Below are positions 37,682 to 50,571 of a DNA stretch of 64,000 nucleotides, piece by piece (the stretch's first letter is position 1; the number at the start of each line of letters is the position of its first letter). The DNA is from Pogonophryne albipinna. Lineage: Eukaryota; Chordata; Actinopteri; Perciformes; Artedidraconidae. The DNA is taken from assembly GCA_028583405.1 (NCBI GenBank), contig CM053253.1:1261443-1325442 (forward strand). Direction: 5' to 3'. The notes beneath the pieces are model-generated. The model searched no databases and had not been told where the DNA came from. It saw only the letters and a list, made by a program, of their open reading frames with translations. Made by a program: the position numbers and the translations under genes.

Positions 37682-38522
37682 GATTCAATGATGCTCAAAA
37701 GTTAAAGTTGCATCGTGTTTTTTGAAGGAGTAGTCATGACGTCCTGTGTACAAAACTTTTAATTTTTACATTCCTACAATCCATCAGACTGAAAGTGAAT
37801 GTGTCCCAAAGCTGAACTAACAGGTGTGTCAGGATACCAGAAATGGAAAAGTTGATACAGCAGTGCATTACAAAATGTGTCTCTCAGAGTTAGGGTATGT
37901 CTTTTTGTTGTTGTCTTTGTGCAGCTAGCTTTCAACTGTTGGAAAAACGTTTAGTAGTTTCTTTGTCTCGTAGGTTGTATAAGATACTGTATAAAAGAGG
38001 CACTTCTCCAAACCTTAACACGTTGGTAAATATATTTGAAAGACTATCTGCTTACTGTCTTGGCTTCTCATCTGAAGCATCTCCTCCCATTTCACATTTC
38101 TGCATTCTGTCTTATGAACAGATTTGTGAATAAACCGTCTTGATAAACGGCCCCTAAATGTTTGTGTCTGCCCGTCAGACGTGCGGAGGAACATCGTCAT
38201 TATTATCTGATTAATTAGTCCACGCTTCCCCTGAGAGCTCCTCTTGTGTGGCGAGGCCAGCGAGTCAAAAGAAGACGGCCCTATTATTCACCAGCATTTG
38301 CATTAATGCGGTTTTAAATTGCATACAGAATCCGCGGTTGCTTTTGTCTCGGGTTTTTGTTTTTGTTTCGTCCCCCTCCTTCTCTGGCAGGGCTTTTTAG
38401 AGGAAACGCGGCGAAGGAAAAACGATATCCGACCCAAACAGGAATCAGAAAGTAGATTTTTGGACTAAAAGAGTGTCTGTTTGAGGCCAGAAAACACTTC
38501 TTTGTTAACGACGTTATGTCAA

Positions 38523-39640
38523 TTAGAGCTGAAACTAACAACAAGGTTCATTATTAATTAAAACGCCAATTATTTCCAGATTACCAAAAACTATTCTTGC
38601 TTCAATGCATAACAATGTTTTATGTCTTCCTGGCTTTTAGTCTGTTTGTGTTATATTGAACCTTTCCTGTTGATGCATTCAGTCGTTTTCACTGTATCTC
38701 GTGAATTTAATCAGATATATGAAATCAATGCTCAACTTTGCTGCCTTCTTAGCTAGGCCATAAGAAAGTAGTTGTTTTTTACCTGTATGAATAAATAAAG
38801 TCGATTGATTGCTCAGGAATCTAGATAAAAAATCTTATATCACATCCTGATTTTCCTAGTCTATAAAATCAAACATCAATCCTAGTTTCTAAGGGGCCAA
38901 GCTGATGTCTTTAAATGTCTTGTTTTGTCCCAAACCCAAGGATGTGAAATATGATGTATATATATAGCAGGAAATCTCCATCGAGGGGCTGAAAACAGCA
39001 TTTAAAGACATGTTATGCATGATACATTACTTGTACAATTGTTGTAGCTCTTGATTAGCAAGAATTGACCTCTGCATGTGAGGCGCCGTTTGACTTTTAC
39101 AGGCCTGTCTTTGTAAGAAAGACTGTTTTCATAAAACAAACGATTTACGATTTACCGTAAAATGGAAAATCTCGATATTTGAGGTTGAAAACAGCTTTTA
39201 AAGAAATGTTTCCATCACAAAATACTTTACCAAAGGTCTGATTATCAAACCTGTTGGAGATTTTTCTTCTCAAACAACTAATAGATACCATTTGTCAACT
39301 ATAGTCTTTAAATTGAGAAAGAATTAACCTCTGACTGTAAACTGGTGGGTGACTTTGATGAGCATTGTTCTTTGTAGGTAAGACAGAGAAATTCAGAGAA
39401 ACTGATACAAGAAAACGACATCAATGATTGGCTAGAGAATCAAGTTGGCCTATAAATTGTCAGAAAATGGTAAAGGGTCCAGGGCGATGTCTTTAGAGGT
39501 CTTCTGTTGTCTGTCCTAAACCCCAAGATATTCACTTTAATGTGAAATCAAACAGAGAAGCAGGAAATCTCCATATTTGGGAAGCTGGGAACTGCATTTT
39601 CTGTATGAAAAATGACTTTAACAATCAATCAAAAATAGTT
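38523..39640. repeat. Degenerate hAT-like repeat, duplicated (TAGAGCTGAAACTAAC)
   Basis: Begins TAGAGCTGAAACTAAC, like the widespread fish repeat that starts TAGAGCTGCAACTAACGATT. Internal words recur: GCAGGAAATCTCCAT at about 38969 and 39559, GATGTCTTTA(A/G)A near 38904 and 39494, and a diverged counterpart near 39165. Old, fragmented copies. Confidence 0.6.
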
Positions 39641-39897
39641 GCAGATTATTTTCCTGTCAGACTGCAGACGTTATGTGACGGTTACTGTACACGCTGATGA
39701 AACGCTGCTGCTCGTTGCATGTGTCAGTGTGTGTGTGTGTGTGCTGTACAAAGAGGGGGTCGCTGCTCTGTTTCCTCCCTTCAGCACCCTCTCTGTTGCC
39801 ATGGAGAGGCCGCTCTTTGCTTTCCCATAGGACGAGAAATTAACACCATTTTTAACTGGCCCGGGGGCCTCCCCCCTGTGTGGGAGATAGTCCTGCT

Positions 39898-40066
<169 letters not shown>

Positions 40067-40453
40067 GAGTCTTTAAGACGGCAATAATCTTCCCACCGTC
40101 ATTTTTAATACCTTTGCCGGGCCGACGTTTAACGAACTGGGACGGTCTGATAATGGACTCTGAGCCGTCATTTTCAAACCGCTTTGAGACTGAAACGTCA
40201 GCAGCCGGCCGGTGGGACCGTCTGCGTCTCACTGGGATATCGGGGATGTCACACACTATCAAATAATGTTCATCATGGGAGCAGGCGGGGGGAGAAACAC
40301 ACACACAAAGATATGGATGTGGGACCAGAGCACATAATGTGGATTTAATGACAGGGCGTCATGAATTGAGGAGGATGGTGAAAGAAAAGAAACAGAAGCA
40401 GACATTTGGGGTAATATGGAGGTAATGGTCTCTTTTGTCCCATAGTTTTAATG

Positions 40454-40613
<160 letters not shown>

Positions 40614-40759
40614 AGAAGAAGAAACAAGGGTTGTGTCATTGCTGTGTCCATTAGCAGTGTGATAGATTTACAGAGGGAGAGATGGGGCTTTAAAAGATGA
40701 CCTGTTGTCACATCTGCAGTGAGATAATCTGAGTCATGAGTACTGTTGACACAGCCATC

Positions 40760-40895
<136 letters not shown>

Positions 40896-41003
40896 TAAAG
40901 ACAGTCCCTCAGACATCACTGCTGCTGCAACTTAAGCTACTTATTGTGAGGCAGAGCTTTCCGGTCCTCCCCTTGAAGTGAGGAAACGATACCAGACATT
41001 TAG

Positions 41004-42326
41004 TAGTGATGGGCATTTAGATTCCCTTCGGGGACACGAATCTTTTGATTCAGTTCACTTTAAAGATTCGTTCACTGATTCGTTCACCGGTTCACTAATG
41101 ACTTCTGGTGATTTGCACGTTCGCGAACGATTCGTCTTTGTACTTAATTCGTTCAGTGAGTCTTCACTACTGCCGAAGTCCGTACAAGAAGTTTGCTGGT
41201 GTAAAATGTATGATATTAAAACACATTTTACACCTCACCTTGTTGCCCCATGAATTATGCTCTGGGAATAGGCTACATATTATTTAAGAAATATAATTGG
41301 CCATTGTTAAATCTCATAAATGTGTGCCTGACTATACGATGTATTACAGCAGGCTAGCACATTATACTTTCAAACCCATGCACGTACTATGTGGCCTAAC
41401 TTAAATCCCAAAGCATTAAACTCCATTTGGCCGAGTTCAAAGTGAATACAAAAATATATCCTCTACATCGGTGACGATTTATTCATATTCTATGTACCCA
41501 TCTATGTTTACCTTTAGCTAGCGGCTAAGCTAGTGGGACGCTACGGAGCCCAGCTATCCGCCCTCTGAAGCTTTTAGGGCCGACAGGGGGAGGAGAATAC
41601 AACGCTGTGTGTATTTATCGCTAAGCTAGCTGGACGCTACGGAGCCCAGCTATCCGCCCTCTGAAGCTTTTAGGGCCGACAGGGGGAGGAGAATACAACG
41701 CTGTGTGTATTTATCGCTAAGCTAACTGGACGCTACGGAGCCCAGCTATCCGCCCTCTGAAGCTTTTATGGCGGACAGGTTAAGGAGGATGTCCCGCTCC
41801 TGTGTGTGTGTAACGGAGCTCAGATGAGAGGGCTCTGATTACAGTTTTAATCCTCTGTCAAACTGCATGTTTTCTGCTATATTTGATGAGAGATACAATT
41901 ATTTTTTGACACAGGAGTTTGACAGAGAATAACTGAAAGTACACAGTAAAATAACTTCATAGTAGCCTACTTGTGGTAGAAGTCCAACTAGTACTGAGTC
42001 CAACAGTAAAGTACTTCATTGTATTTGTGGTAGTTGTCTAACTGAGTCCAACTCTGTGTAGATGGAACATCCAGTATTTCGGAGGGGCCCTAACGGGACC
42101 CTCGTCTTGAAAGAAAGGGATATAAGATAGAAGAACTGTAGGAAACAGTTCTGAACTGTTTCCGCCAGTTCTTAAAGTTTGTCGTTCGCGAACAGCTTCT
42201 CTTTAGCTTTTGGCGGAAGGCGGCGACTCAAACAAACGAATCGTTTTGTGGGAGGAATCAGTTCATCTCGTTCACTTCAAAGATTCGTTCAAAAAGAACG
42301 AATCGTTCGCGAACGACCCATCACTA
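41004..42326. mobile_element. Non-autonomous hAT element, 1323 bp, TAGTGATGGG family
   Basis: Ends TAGTGATGGG and CCCATCACTA with exact 8-bp duplication ACATTTAG (40996-41003, 42327-42334). Subterminal GATTCGTTCAC and CGAATCGTTCGCGAACGA repeats on both sides. No transposase. It contains about two and a half tandem copies of a ~107-bp unit (41520-41780) starting GCTAAGCTAG. Confidence 0.92.
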
Positions 42327-42479
42327 ACATTTAGTATTGAGTTATCCAATTTGTCCCTCTGTACGATGTAGCATTGATGCCAAACGTCCCATAATGTACA
42401 ACAATTTGAAGATGTTGCGGACTGGTTGGTTATAATTTGTTTTGTCAGTCTGCACTGTCTCATTTTATTTAATTTACAG

Positions 42480-43520
42480 AAAACTAGCAGTGGATACTAC
42501 GTGCACTTATGCCATGCTAGTTAACATTAGCTTGTTAGCAGTTAGCTGCAGCTAAAAGGTTCCATAGAGTTGCACTATGATGCACTTGCTGAACAAAAAA
42601 AATCCATGCTAGTTAACGTTAGCCTGTTAGCAGTTAGAAACAGTCGAGTTATATAGAATTGTACTATGATACAATTGGTTAATAAAAAAATCCATGTTTG
42701 TTCATGTTAGCTGTTAGCAGTTAGCTGTTAGCAGCCAATGAGAAGAGGTTTGTGATGCCCCTGTGGGTTCATCAGTAGAGAGGAGGTGGCTGTCCTGTCT
42801 GTGCTGTGGTGATTGGTGATTGCAGTAACTCAGGGCACCTGGGTCTGGTGTCCTGCAGCTATTTAACGCCTCTCTGCTCCTCTCTGTGCTCTCTCTGCTT
42901 CTCCCTGCAGGCACACCGGTTTTGTTGAGTATATTAGGAGTTTCTTCAGTTGCTTTACTTTGTGCACTTCAACACTCTCACACACATACATGTCCATACA
43001 ATCCTCACCCTGCATTTACATTACTGATACCACTGACATCCACACCTCATACTTTACTGGATTTGATTTGTTTGTCCTAAATAAACACCTTTACCTACCC
43101 GTTGACACAACATGTCAACTCCTAATATACTCAACAAAACCGGTGTGCCTGCAGGGAGAAGCAGAGAGAGCACAGAGAGGAGCAGAGAGGCGTTAAATAG
43201 CTGCAGGACACCAGACCCAGGTGCCCTGAGTTACTGCAATCACCAATCACCACAGGACAGCCACCTCCTCTCTACTGATGAACCCACAGGGGCATCACAA
43301 GGTTCTATAGATGTGCACTATATGATGCACTCTGTTCCATGCTAGTAAACATTAGCTGTTAGTAGTTAGCTCTTAGCAGCTGAAGAAGATTCGGTAGATT
43401 TGCACTATGATGCATTTGGTGAACAAAAAATCCATGCTAGTTAAAGTTAGCTGATAGTTAGCAGCTGGTCAACGGAGGTTCCATAGCATTATGCACTATG
43501 ATGCACTTAGGCCGATTATA
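42480..43520. repeat. Diverged ~115-bp tandem repeat, GCTAGTTAACATTAGC
   Basis: Repeated words CATGCTAGTTAACATTAGC, TTAGCAGTTAGCT and TTGCACTATGATGCACTT around 42515, 42605, 42690, 43340 and 43435. It is interrupted by the fold-back element at 42751-43299. Confidence 0.7.
42751..43299. mobile_element. Fold-back element, 549 bp, ~190-bp inverted arms
   Basis: Left arm from TGTGATGCCCCTGTGGGTTC to GTTGAGTATATTAGGAGTT, right arm its reverse complement ending GGGGCATCACA; the loop is about 175 bp. AGGTT on each side (42746-42750, 43300-43304) looks like a 5-bp target duplication. No coding capacity. Confidence 0.8.
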
Positions 43521-43521
43521 A

Positions 43522-45370
43522 CGTTATCCTTACATTTAGAGTCTTTGTAAATCATACTTGTCAGTGAGAAACTTAAATAAACACCGTTTTCACGTCATTA
43601 AAAATAGATGTTAGAGAGGGAATTATGAGCTGTTAAACCAGTATAAAGGGTTTAGTGTTCCTTTTTTTGTTTTTTACCATGCTCTTGAGGAATGTCACTG
43701 GTATTGGCAGCGTGACTTCCCTTCCCACAACAGCAAAATATAATTCCTAAAATCCGGTTATGGCTTTTGGTTCTGCTGTGCCACCCGTAGCTTTCAAGTG
43801 GCGTTCTGCGTGTCAGAATAAAACACAATCTTCACGTTTATGTGTCAACTATAAAAGTTGAAGACGGGTACATTTCTCCCCTCGGTGGATGTGATGTCTT
43901 CTGTCTTTGTGACCCAGCTGCTTCCCGTGAACCGCCCCCCCCCCCCTGACCTGTGTGTGTGTGTGTGTGACTGCCAGCGGGGGTGGGGGCAGCAGTCTCC
44001 CCCCTCCAGTCTCCTAGCAACAGAGCAGTTTTGTGCGGGACAGGCAGAGGATGGGGGCTGATCGTGTCCTACGGGATTATAAAGAGCAGAAGAAGAAGAA
44101 GAAGAAGAAGAAGAAGTTTTACGGTGTTGTCGGGCGATTAGGGATGCTGACATGTCTCCTTTTTGCTCCCGTTATTTATATGAAAAAATAAAACCCTGGC
44201 TGCTGCTGATGAGAGTAAATATCTCCAGCGCTGCTCAACAGCTGTTCTCCTCTTAGATGCTGCGAGGCGCTGCCCGGCGGACATGTGCTGCTAAACACAC
44301 ACCGAGAAACACACGGTGAATGTTTAACTCCCCGTTGACTTGTGTTTGGAAATGAAACGGCTCCTAGAAGCAGAGAGATGGAGAAAGGCTTCAGGTAGCA
44401 ACCTGGTCTTCGTAGAATCACGTTAACACACAATCCCAACTACTACCAACTCATTTGTATGCTAACAAATCGAGTTCACACTGAGCCTCGTTGGTCAAAA
44501 ATGGTTCTTAATTAAGAGACAACCCATTTCATTAATGAAGAATTAACATCATTTTTTGAGAACCTATGTCAGGAATAAAAAAAGACCATCTTCTACCGTT
44601 TCTCTGACGTAGAACTTAAAAAGAAGAATTAATTAATTCAGGAGTCCGTTGTTCGTGTCCCGTGTGAAACCAAAAGTAAATGCTGACTTTTTTAAGCATC
44701 TTATTAACATACAATAATGATCGTGTTGTACGATATCTCGCCCTCTGCACGATGTATGATCAATAACGCCAAAGGTGCCATGTTGTTCTAAAATGTCACA
44801 ATTTTCTCAAAGTGTTCAGTTTGCGTTGTTTTCTGGATCTGGAGCCACCCATGCTTTGTGTGTTACGTTGAAGAATAGGGACTTGTGAGCAGCCTGTACG
44901 CAAACATAATTACGTTCCGCAAAAACAAAACTGCATCGTAAAAACATTATGATAATAAAAGACCTCGTAAGCAGAAGGTCAATGTGTAAGGTTTGGAGCA
45001 AAAGAACACGGGACTTTTCACCAAGGAGAACAATGATCGTGTCCCGTGTGATATAAAAAGTCTACGTTGACTTATTTAAACTTAAGTATAGGGAACCCAA
45101 TCTACGTCACAAACTGACATTAAGCCGTTTTTTCCTTCATACATGAAGCACTCAACAAAATAGTGTTTGTGTCCGAAACGTTCTCGCTTACTGAAAATAG
45201 GATAAGAAACTAGGGTTTTCTTTTCCACATGGTCCGGAGTTGTTGGCAAGGCGGCGGTCACTGTTCGTAATTCTATCATAAACTACAGAGTTTCTTGCTG
45301 TTCCTCGAATTAGTCTGAGGATTTCAGTTTGGGTCCCACACAGAGAGGTTTCTGAAATCTTTCTTTCTCT
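43522..45370. other. Intergenic sequence, no gene recognised
   Basis: Includes a poly-C/(GT)n patch (43937-43969) and an (AAG)n run (44088-44116). No coding exon was recognised. Confidence 0.55.
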
Positions 45371-45376
45371 CTAAAT

Positions 45377-45872
45377 CAGGGGTGTCAAACTCAAGGCCCG
45401 GGGGCCAGATCCGGCCCGTGACTTCATTTTATGCGGCCCACAACAGCTCTGAAAGAATATAACATGTTTATTATACGGTTACATTTACAGAAGCACGTTG
45501 CCCATAAACTACATGTCCCACAATGCATCTCAAATTTGACTTTTTTCTCAGAATTTTACTTTTTTTTCAAAATGTCACTTTCTTTCTTTGACTTTCTTTC
45601 TTCATGATTTGGCTTTTCTTTTTAAATCATTTTGTGACATTCTCACTGAAGAGACTTGCAATGATTTGCCCTAGACTTCTGCTTTCAGACGTAGTTAATG
45701 ATGAAGTTATTACCCTATCCGATAATAATCCAATGCAAAGGCAATAACATTATTTTATAGATATTAAATATTTATATATGTATTTTTATATAGTCTTAAA
45801 GTTACAACCGGCCCTTTGAGTGCAACCATAATGCTGATGTGGCCCGTGATGAAATTGAGTTTGACCCCCCTG
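45377..45872. mobile_element. Non-autonomous hAT element, 496 bp, CAGGGGTGTCAAAC family
   Basis: Starts CAGGGGTGTCAAACTCAAGG and ends GAGTTTGACCCCCCTG. The flanks CTCTAAAT (45369-45376) and CTCTAATG (45873-45880) fit a worn 8-bp duplication. GGCCC-rich subterminal sequences are typical of this common vertebrate family. Confidence 0.75.
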
Positions 45873-45884
45873 CTCTAATGGAAG

Positions 45885-46048
45885 GCGTGTGGTTTAGTGC
45901 GTTGGTGTTGGGACCAGGGGGTCACAGGTTCAAACCCCACTGTAGTCAGCATGTCGTCCCTGAGACACTTCACCCCACATTGCTCCTGATTGTCCACAGT
46001 CAGTCGCTTTGGATAAAAGCGTCTAACAAGTGACATGTAATGTAATGT
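45885..46048 (+). mobile_element. tRNA-derived SINE
   Basis: TGTGGTTTAGTGCGTTGG resembles a Pol III A box and GGTTCAAACCC (about 45927-45937) is a B box. The tail has TCGCTTTGGATAAAAGCGTC and ends in TGTAATGTAATG, the common tail of fish tRNA-SINEs. Confidence 0.85.
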
Positions 46049-46379
46049 TGGCACTCTTAACCATGAATTTGGATTGTTTATTGACTAAATCGATTATTTG
46101 TGTGGTAATGTCAAATATCAGTTATTTTATTATATAAACTACTTATATTGTAAACACATGACGTCACTGGGATTGGAGAGTTGCTCAAAACAAAGAGCAG
46201 GATATCCGAGAACCAAAAAAAACATTTATCTTACTTGAAAAAAACACAAGTGACCATCACGGATCATTTGCATGTAAACAAAATGCTATATATTACAGAG
46301 TTTGTTGTCGTAATGCTCCGTATATTCCAAAATGTTTCAAACTGGCTGACATTTCATATCATTGGGCTTCTGGTGATCA

Positions 46380-46602
46380 AAACAAGTATTGGTCTTATAT
46401 ACGGGTATATCCTGCTTTTTATGTTGTTACTGTACATTTGGAATTCAACACATATTTTTACTTTTTTTTAATGCTATTTTATTTCTATTGAGATGTTTAC
46501 TTTTTGGAATGTTTATTTCTAGTCTTTTATTTTTTATTGTACAATACCATGTCTTGCTGCTGCAACGCAAACATGTCCCAATAAAGTATCTTATCTTATC
46601 TT
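46380..46602 (+). mobile_element. LINE 3'-end fragment, (ATCTT)n tail
   Basis: TACAATACCATGTCTTGCTG, CCCAATAAAGTATCTTATCT and a (CTTAT) tail mark the 3' end of a non-LTR element; no coding part. Confidence 0.6.
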
Positions 46603-46640
46603 CCATGACACCTGAACAGAATTAGCTTGATTTTGTTCAA

Positions 46641-46770
46641 CATTCAAAGGTTTTATCGTCATCTGCACAAAGCTACAGTGTAGAAATGCCAATGAAATTA
46701 TTCCAACAATGCATCATGTATAATAAAATACAAAAATACAAAGTAAAAAGTTGTGCAAAAAGTCTATTTA
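46641..46770 (-). repeat. SINE-like dispersed repeat
   Basis: ATTCAAAGGTTTTATCGTCA and CTGCACAAAGCTACAGTGTA as in 4992-5150. Confidence 0.7.
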
Positions 46771-46784
46771 CATGTCAATAGAAT

Positions 46785-47390
46785 ATGATATATGTTGTGT
46801 TGCATGTTTTGCACGTGTGTGTTTTCGGGTTGTGCAGAATATCCCGTGCGCTGGATGTTTTGTTGGGGTATGCTTCAGCGGTGTGGCTGCTCCTCTCCCC
46901 ACAGTGGGTGAGATTATCTAAATCCAGCGTGAATGGACCTGACACCATTGTGATGATGTCACTGGGAGGAAGAAGAGGATGATGATGGTGACTCCACCGG
47001 CGATAGATTACAGCTGTGATGATGAGGTGCAGGGTCGCCATTATTTCATTTAGTATCATTACATGTAGACCGTGCTGACAGGGGGGGAGAGAGGGAGGAT
47101 GGGGGGGGGGGGAGGAGAGAAAGGGAGAGGGGCGCCGGATTAAAACAAACCCGCTCTGTGAGCTGGTTTTAGTTGCCATGGAAACGATCATTACCTCGCA
47201 CTTGGGAGAGCACGAGAGGAAGGGGGGGGGGGAGAGATGGGACAGAGAGGAGAGGAGAGGTGGCGGGATGAAGGAAACTGTCCTGTTTTAACATTCAGAC
47301 AAACATGAGGATGTATCGTGCTTTCATTGCCTCTGATGTCAGGTCCTGCAAGAGAACTCTCTCAGTCAGGTCATAAAGTGCAACGTCTAG
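46785..47390. other. Intergenic, low-repeat sequence; no gene recognised
   Basis: Contains G-rich runs (47096-47112, 47223-47232). No splice-bounded coding exon was seen. The open frames on both strands overlap and have no family resemblance. Confidence 0.45.
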
Positions 47391-47394
47391 CAGC

Positions 47395-48605
47395 GGAGGT
47401 GGAAAGCAACTACTAAGTTACTGTACTTAAGTATAATCTTGAGATTCTTCTACTCCACTACAGTTCAGAGGTCAAAATGTAATACCTTTAGTTACTTTGC
47501 TTTGAGAACACTTTCATGATCAGTCATTATAAAACATATCATATATATTATTCTGAAATGGACCAATCTGCACAACGACTACTTTCACTGTCTTTCACTA
47601 TATTTTGATGAGAATACTTTTCTACTTTCACTTGAGGAACATTTTGAATGCAGGACCTTTACTGTGACAGAGTATTCCTACACTCTGGTACTTCTACTTT
47701 TACTCAAGTACAAGATCTGAGTACTTCTACTTTTACTCAAGTACCAGATCTGAGTACTTCTACTTTTACTCAAGTACAAGATCTGAGTACTTCTACTTTT
47801 ACTCAAGTACCAGATCTGAGTACTTCTACTTTTACTCAAGTACAAGATCTGAGTACTTCTACTTTTACTCAAGTACCAGATCTGAGTACTTCTACTTTTA
47901 CTCAAGCACAAGATCTGAGTACTTCTACTTTTACTCAAGTACAAGATCTGAGTACTTCTACTTTTACTCAAGTACAAGATCTGAGTACTTCTACTTTTAC
48001 TCAAGTACCAGATCTGAGTACTTCTACTTTTACTCAAGTACAAGATCTGAGTACTTCTACTTTTACTCAAGTACAAGATCTGAGTACTTCTACTTTTACT
48101 CAAGTACCAGATCTGAGTACTTCTACTTTTACTCAAGTACAAGATCTGAGTACTTCTACTTTTACTCAAGTACAAGATCTGAGTACTTCTACTTTTACTC
48201 AAGTACAAGATCTGAGTACTTCTACTTTTACTCAAGTACAAGACCTGAGTACTTTTACTCAAGAACAAGATCTGAGTACTTCTACTTTTACTCAAGTACA
48301 AGACCTGAGTACTTTTACTCAAGAACAAGATCTGAGTACTTCTACTTTTACTCAAGTACAAGACCTGAGTACTTCTACTTTTACTCAAGTACAAGACCTG
48401 AGTACTTTTACTTTTACTCAAGTACAAGACCTGAGTACTTTTACTCAAGAACAAGATCTGAGTACTTCTACTTTTACTCAAGTACAAGACCTGAGTACTT
48501 CTACTTTTACTCAAGTACAATACCTGAATACTTCTACTTTTACTCAAGTACAACATCTGAGTACTTCTACTTTTACTCAAGTACAACATCTGAGTACTTC
48601 TCCCC
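47395..48605 (+). repeat. TACTT-rich dispersed repeat with expanded 33-bp tail (about 28 units)
   Basis: The first 290 bp match 31060-31350. From about 47690 the unit AGTACTTCTACTTTTACTCA-AGTACAAGATCTG repeats. 33 is a multiple of three, so STSTFTQVQDL reads through; it is not a gene. Later units carry GACCTG and AAGAACAAG variants. Confidence 0.93.
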
Positions 48606-48778
48606 CCTCTGCTCTCAGAGTTTGCAGAGTTTGAAATAGTTGTCTCAAAGTGAATTTATTTATGTATTAACTTTCTGGGTTGCTCATGTTTGTAATAGTG
48701 ATTTTTAGATGTGATTGAGGAGGAGGCACTTTGTTAGAGATGTGTCTGTTGTCTGTGTTGTTTTGGAATCTGTGTCAT

Positions 48779-49880
48779 AATGGTAAATGGACTGTACTTT
48801 AGTGCTTTATCCAGTCTTTAAGACCCCTCAAAGCGCTTTACATACATCATGTCATTCACCCATTCACACAGAGCAGTGTACCTGACTCTAGGACCTAACA
48901 TTCACACAGAGCAGTGTACCTTACTCTAGGACCTAACATTCACACAGAGCAGTGTACCTTACTCTAGGACCTAACATTCACACAGAGCAGTGTACCTTAC
49001 TCTAGGACCTAACATTCACACAGAGCAGTGTACCTTACTCTAGGACCTAACATTCACACAGAGCAGTGTACCTTACTCTAGGACCTAACATTCACACAGA
49101 GCAGTGTACCTTACTCTAGGACCTAACATTCACACAGAGCAGTACTTACTCTAGGACCTAACATTCACACAGAGCAGTACTTACTCTAGGACCTAACATT
49201 CACACAGAGCAGTGTACCTTACTCTAGGACCTAACATTCACACAGAGCAGTGTACCTTACTCTAGGACCTAACATTCACACAGAGCAGTGTACCTAACTC
49301 TAGGACCTAACATTCACACAGAGCAGTGTACCTTACTCTAGGACCTAACATTCACACAGAGCAGTGTACCTTACTCTAGGACCTAACATTCACACAGAGC
49401 AGTGTACCTTACTCTAGGACCTAACATTCACACAGAGCAGTGTACCTTACTCTAGGACCTAACATTCACACAGAGCAGTGTACCTAACTCTAGGACCTAA
49501 CATTCACACAGAGCAGTGTACCTTACTCTAGGACCTAACATTCACACAGAGCAGTGTACCTTACTCTAGGACCTAACATTCACACAGAGCAGTGTACCTT
49601 ACTCTAGGACCTAACATTCACACAGAGCAGTGTACCTAACTCTAGGACCTAACATTCACACAGAGCAGTGTACCTTACTCTAGGACCTAACATTCACACA
49701 GAGCAGTGTACCTAACTCTAGGACCTAACATTCATACACCGTTGGCCATTGGGAGCAACTCAGGGTTAAGTATCTTGCCCAAGGATACTTCGACATGTTG
49801 ACTGCATGGGCTGGGATCGAACCCACAACCAGTCGCCCTCATAAAGGATCCCGTGTCTTTTACCTGCAAACGGGTACATA
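48779..49880. repeat. Dispersed repeat with expanded 38-bp minisatellite (about 22 units)
   Basis: Starts TGGTAAATGGACTGTACTTT and CTCAAAGCGCTTTACATACA; ends with GGGATCGAACCCACAACC (inverted Pol III B-box-like). Both are typical of one common fish repeat. Between them, CATTCACACAGAGCAGTGTA-CCTTACTCTAGGACCTAA repeats from 48890 to 49735. Confidence 0.88.
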
Positions 49881-50571
49881 GAAATAACCTGAACCTGAAG
49901 ACATGGAGGAAGCAGTTGGGATTTAGGACGAAATTCAAAAAACAGGCAAAAATGAAATGTCAGATCCTAGGAAGTGTGCAGAAATGTCAAAGAGAGGGGA
50001 GAGAGGGAGAAAAGTGAGAGTCCTGAATGCTGGAGGGGGGGGGGATACCTTTGTGGACCGGACCCTCGTCTCACTCAAACGATCTCCCCACCTGAAACCC
50101 AATCTGCAGAAGATGCCAGAGCCGGTCTCATATCTGTAGAAGAGCTGGAAACATATTGAATAAACGTCTCCGATGCATTTTCTTATCCTATTGGGACATT
50201 TTACTTTAAATTGGAATTCTTAAAATGTTATAATTTACTTGCATGTACCCAATTTAGACACATAAGACATAAGACAACTGATTTAAAAACAAAAGAAGGC
50301 CAAATATTAGTAAAACCATGTAGAAATAGTAATACAATAATTTTTAAAAACATGTTTAACTAAAGTAAAAATAGTTATGGAAAGAAAGACATTGAGAATA
50401 AATATACAAATGAAATAAGCAGAGGCAGAGATGTGTTGGATCCAAGCTTTGTTTGTATTATTCGTCCTTTATATTCATATACATTCATCATGCCCACATT
50501 TACATTTGACTTGCATTAGCTCCTGGCACAAGGAACCCTCTGAGCAAAATAAATAAATGTAAAAACTAACT

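Noticed and set aside
45885..46048. A functional tRNA gene
   Set aside because: A and B boxes are present, but the body does not fold as a tRNA and a SINE tail follows.
47648..48634. STSTFTQVQDL repeat protein
   Set aside because: 33-bp expanded tail of a dispersed repeat; open on both strands.
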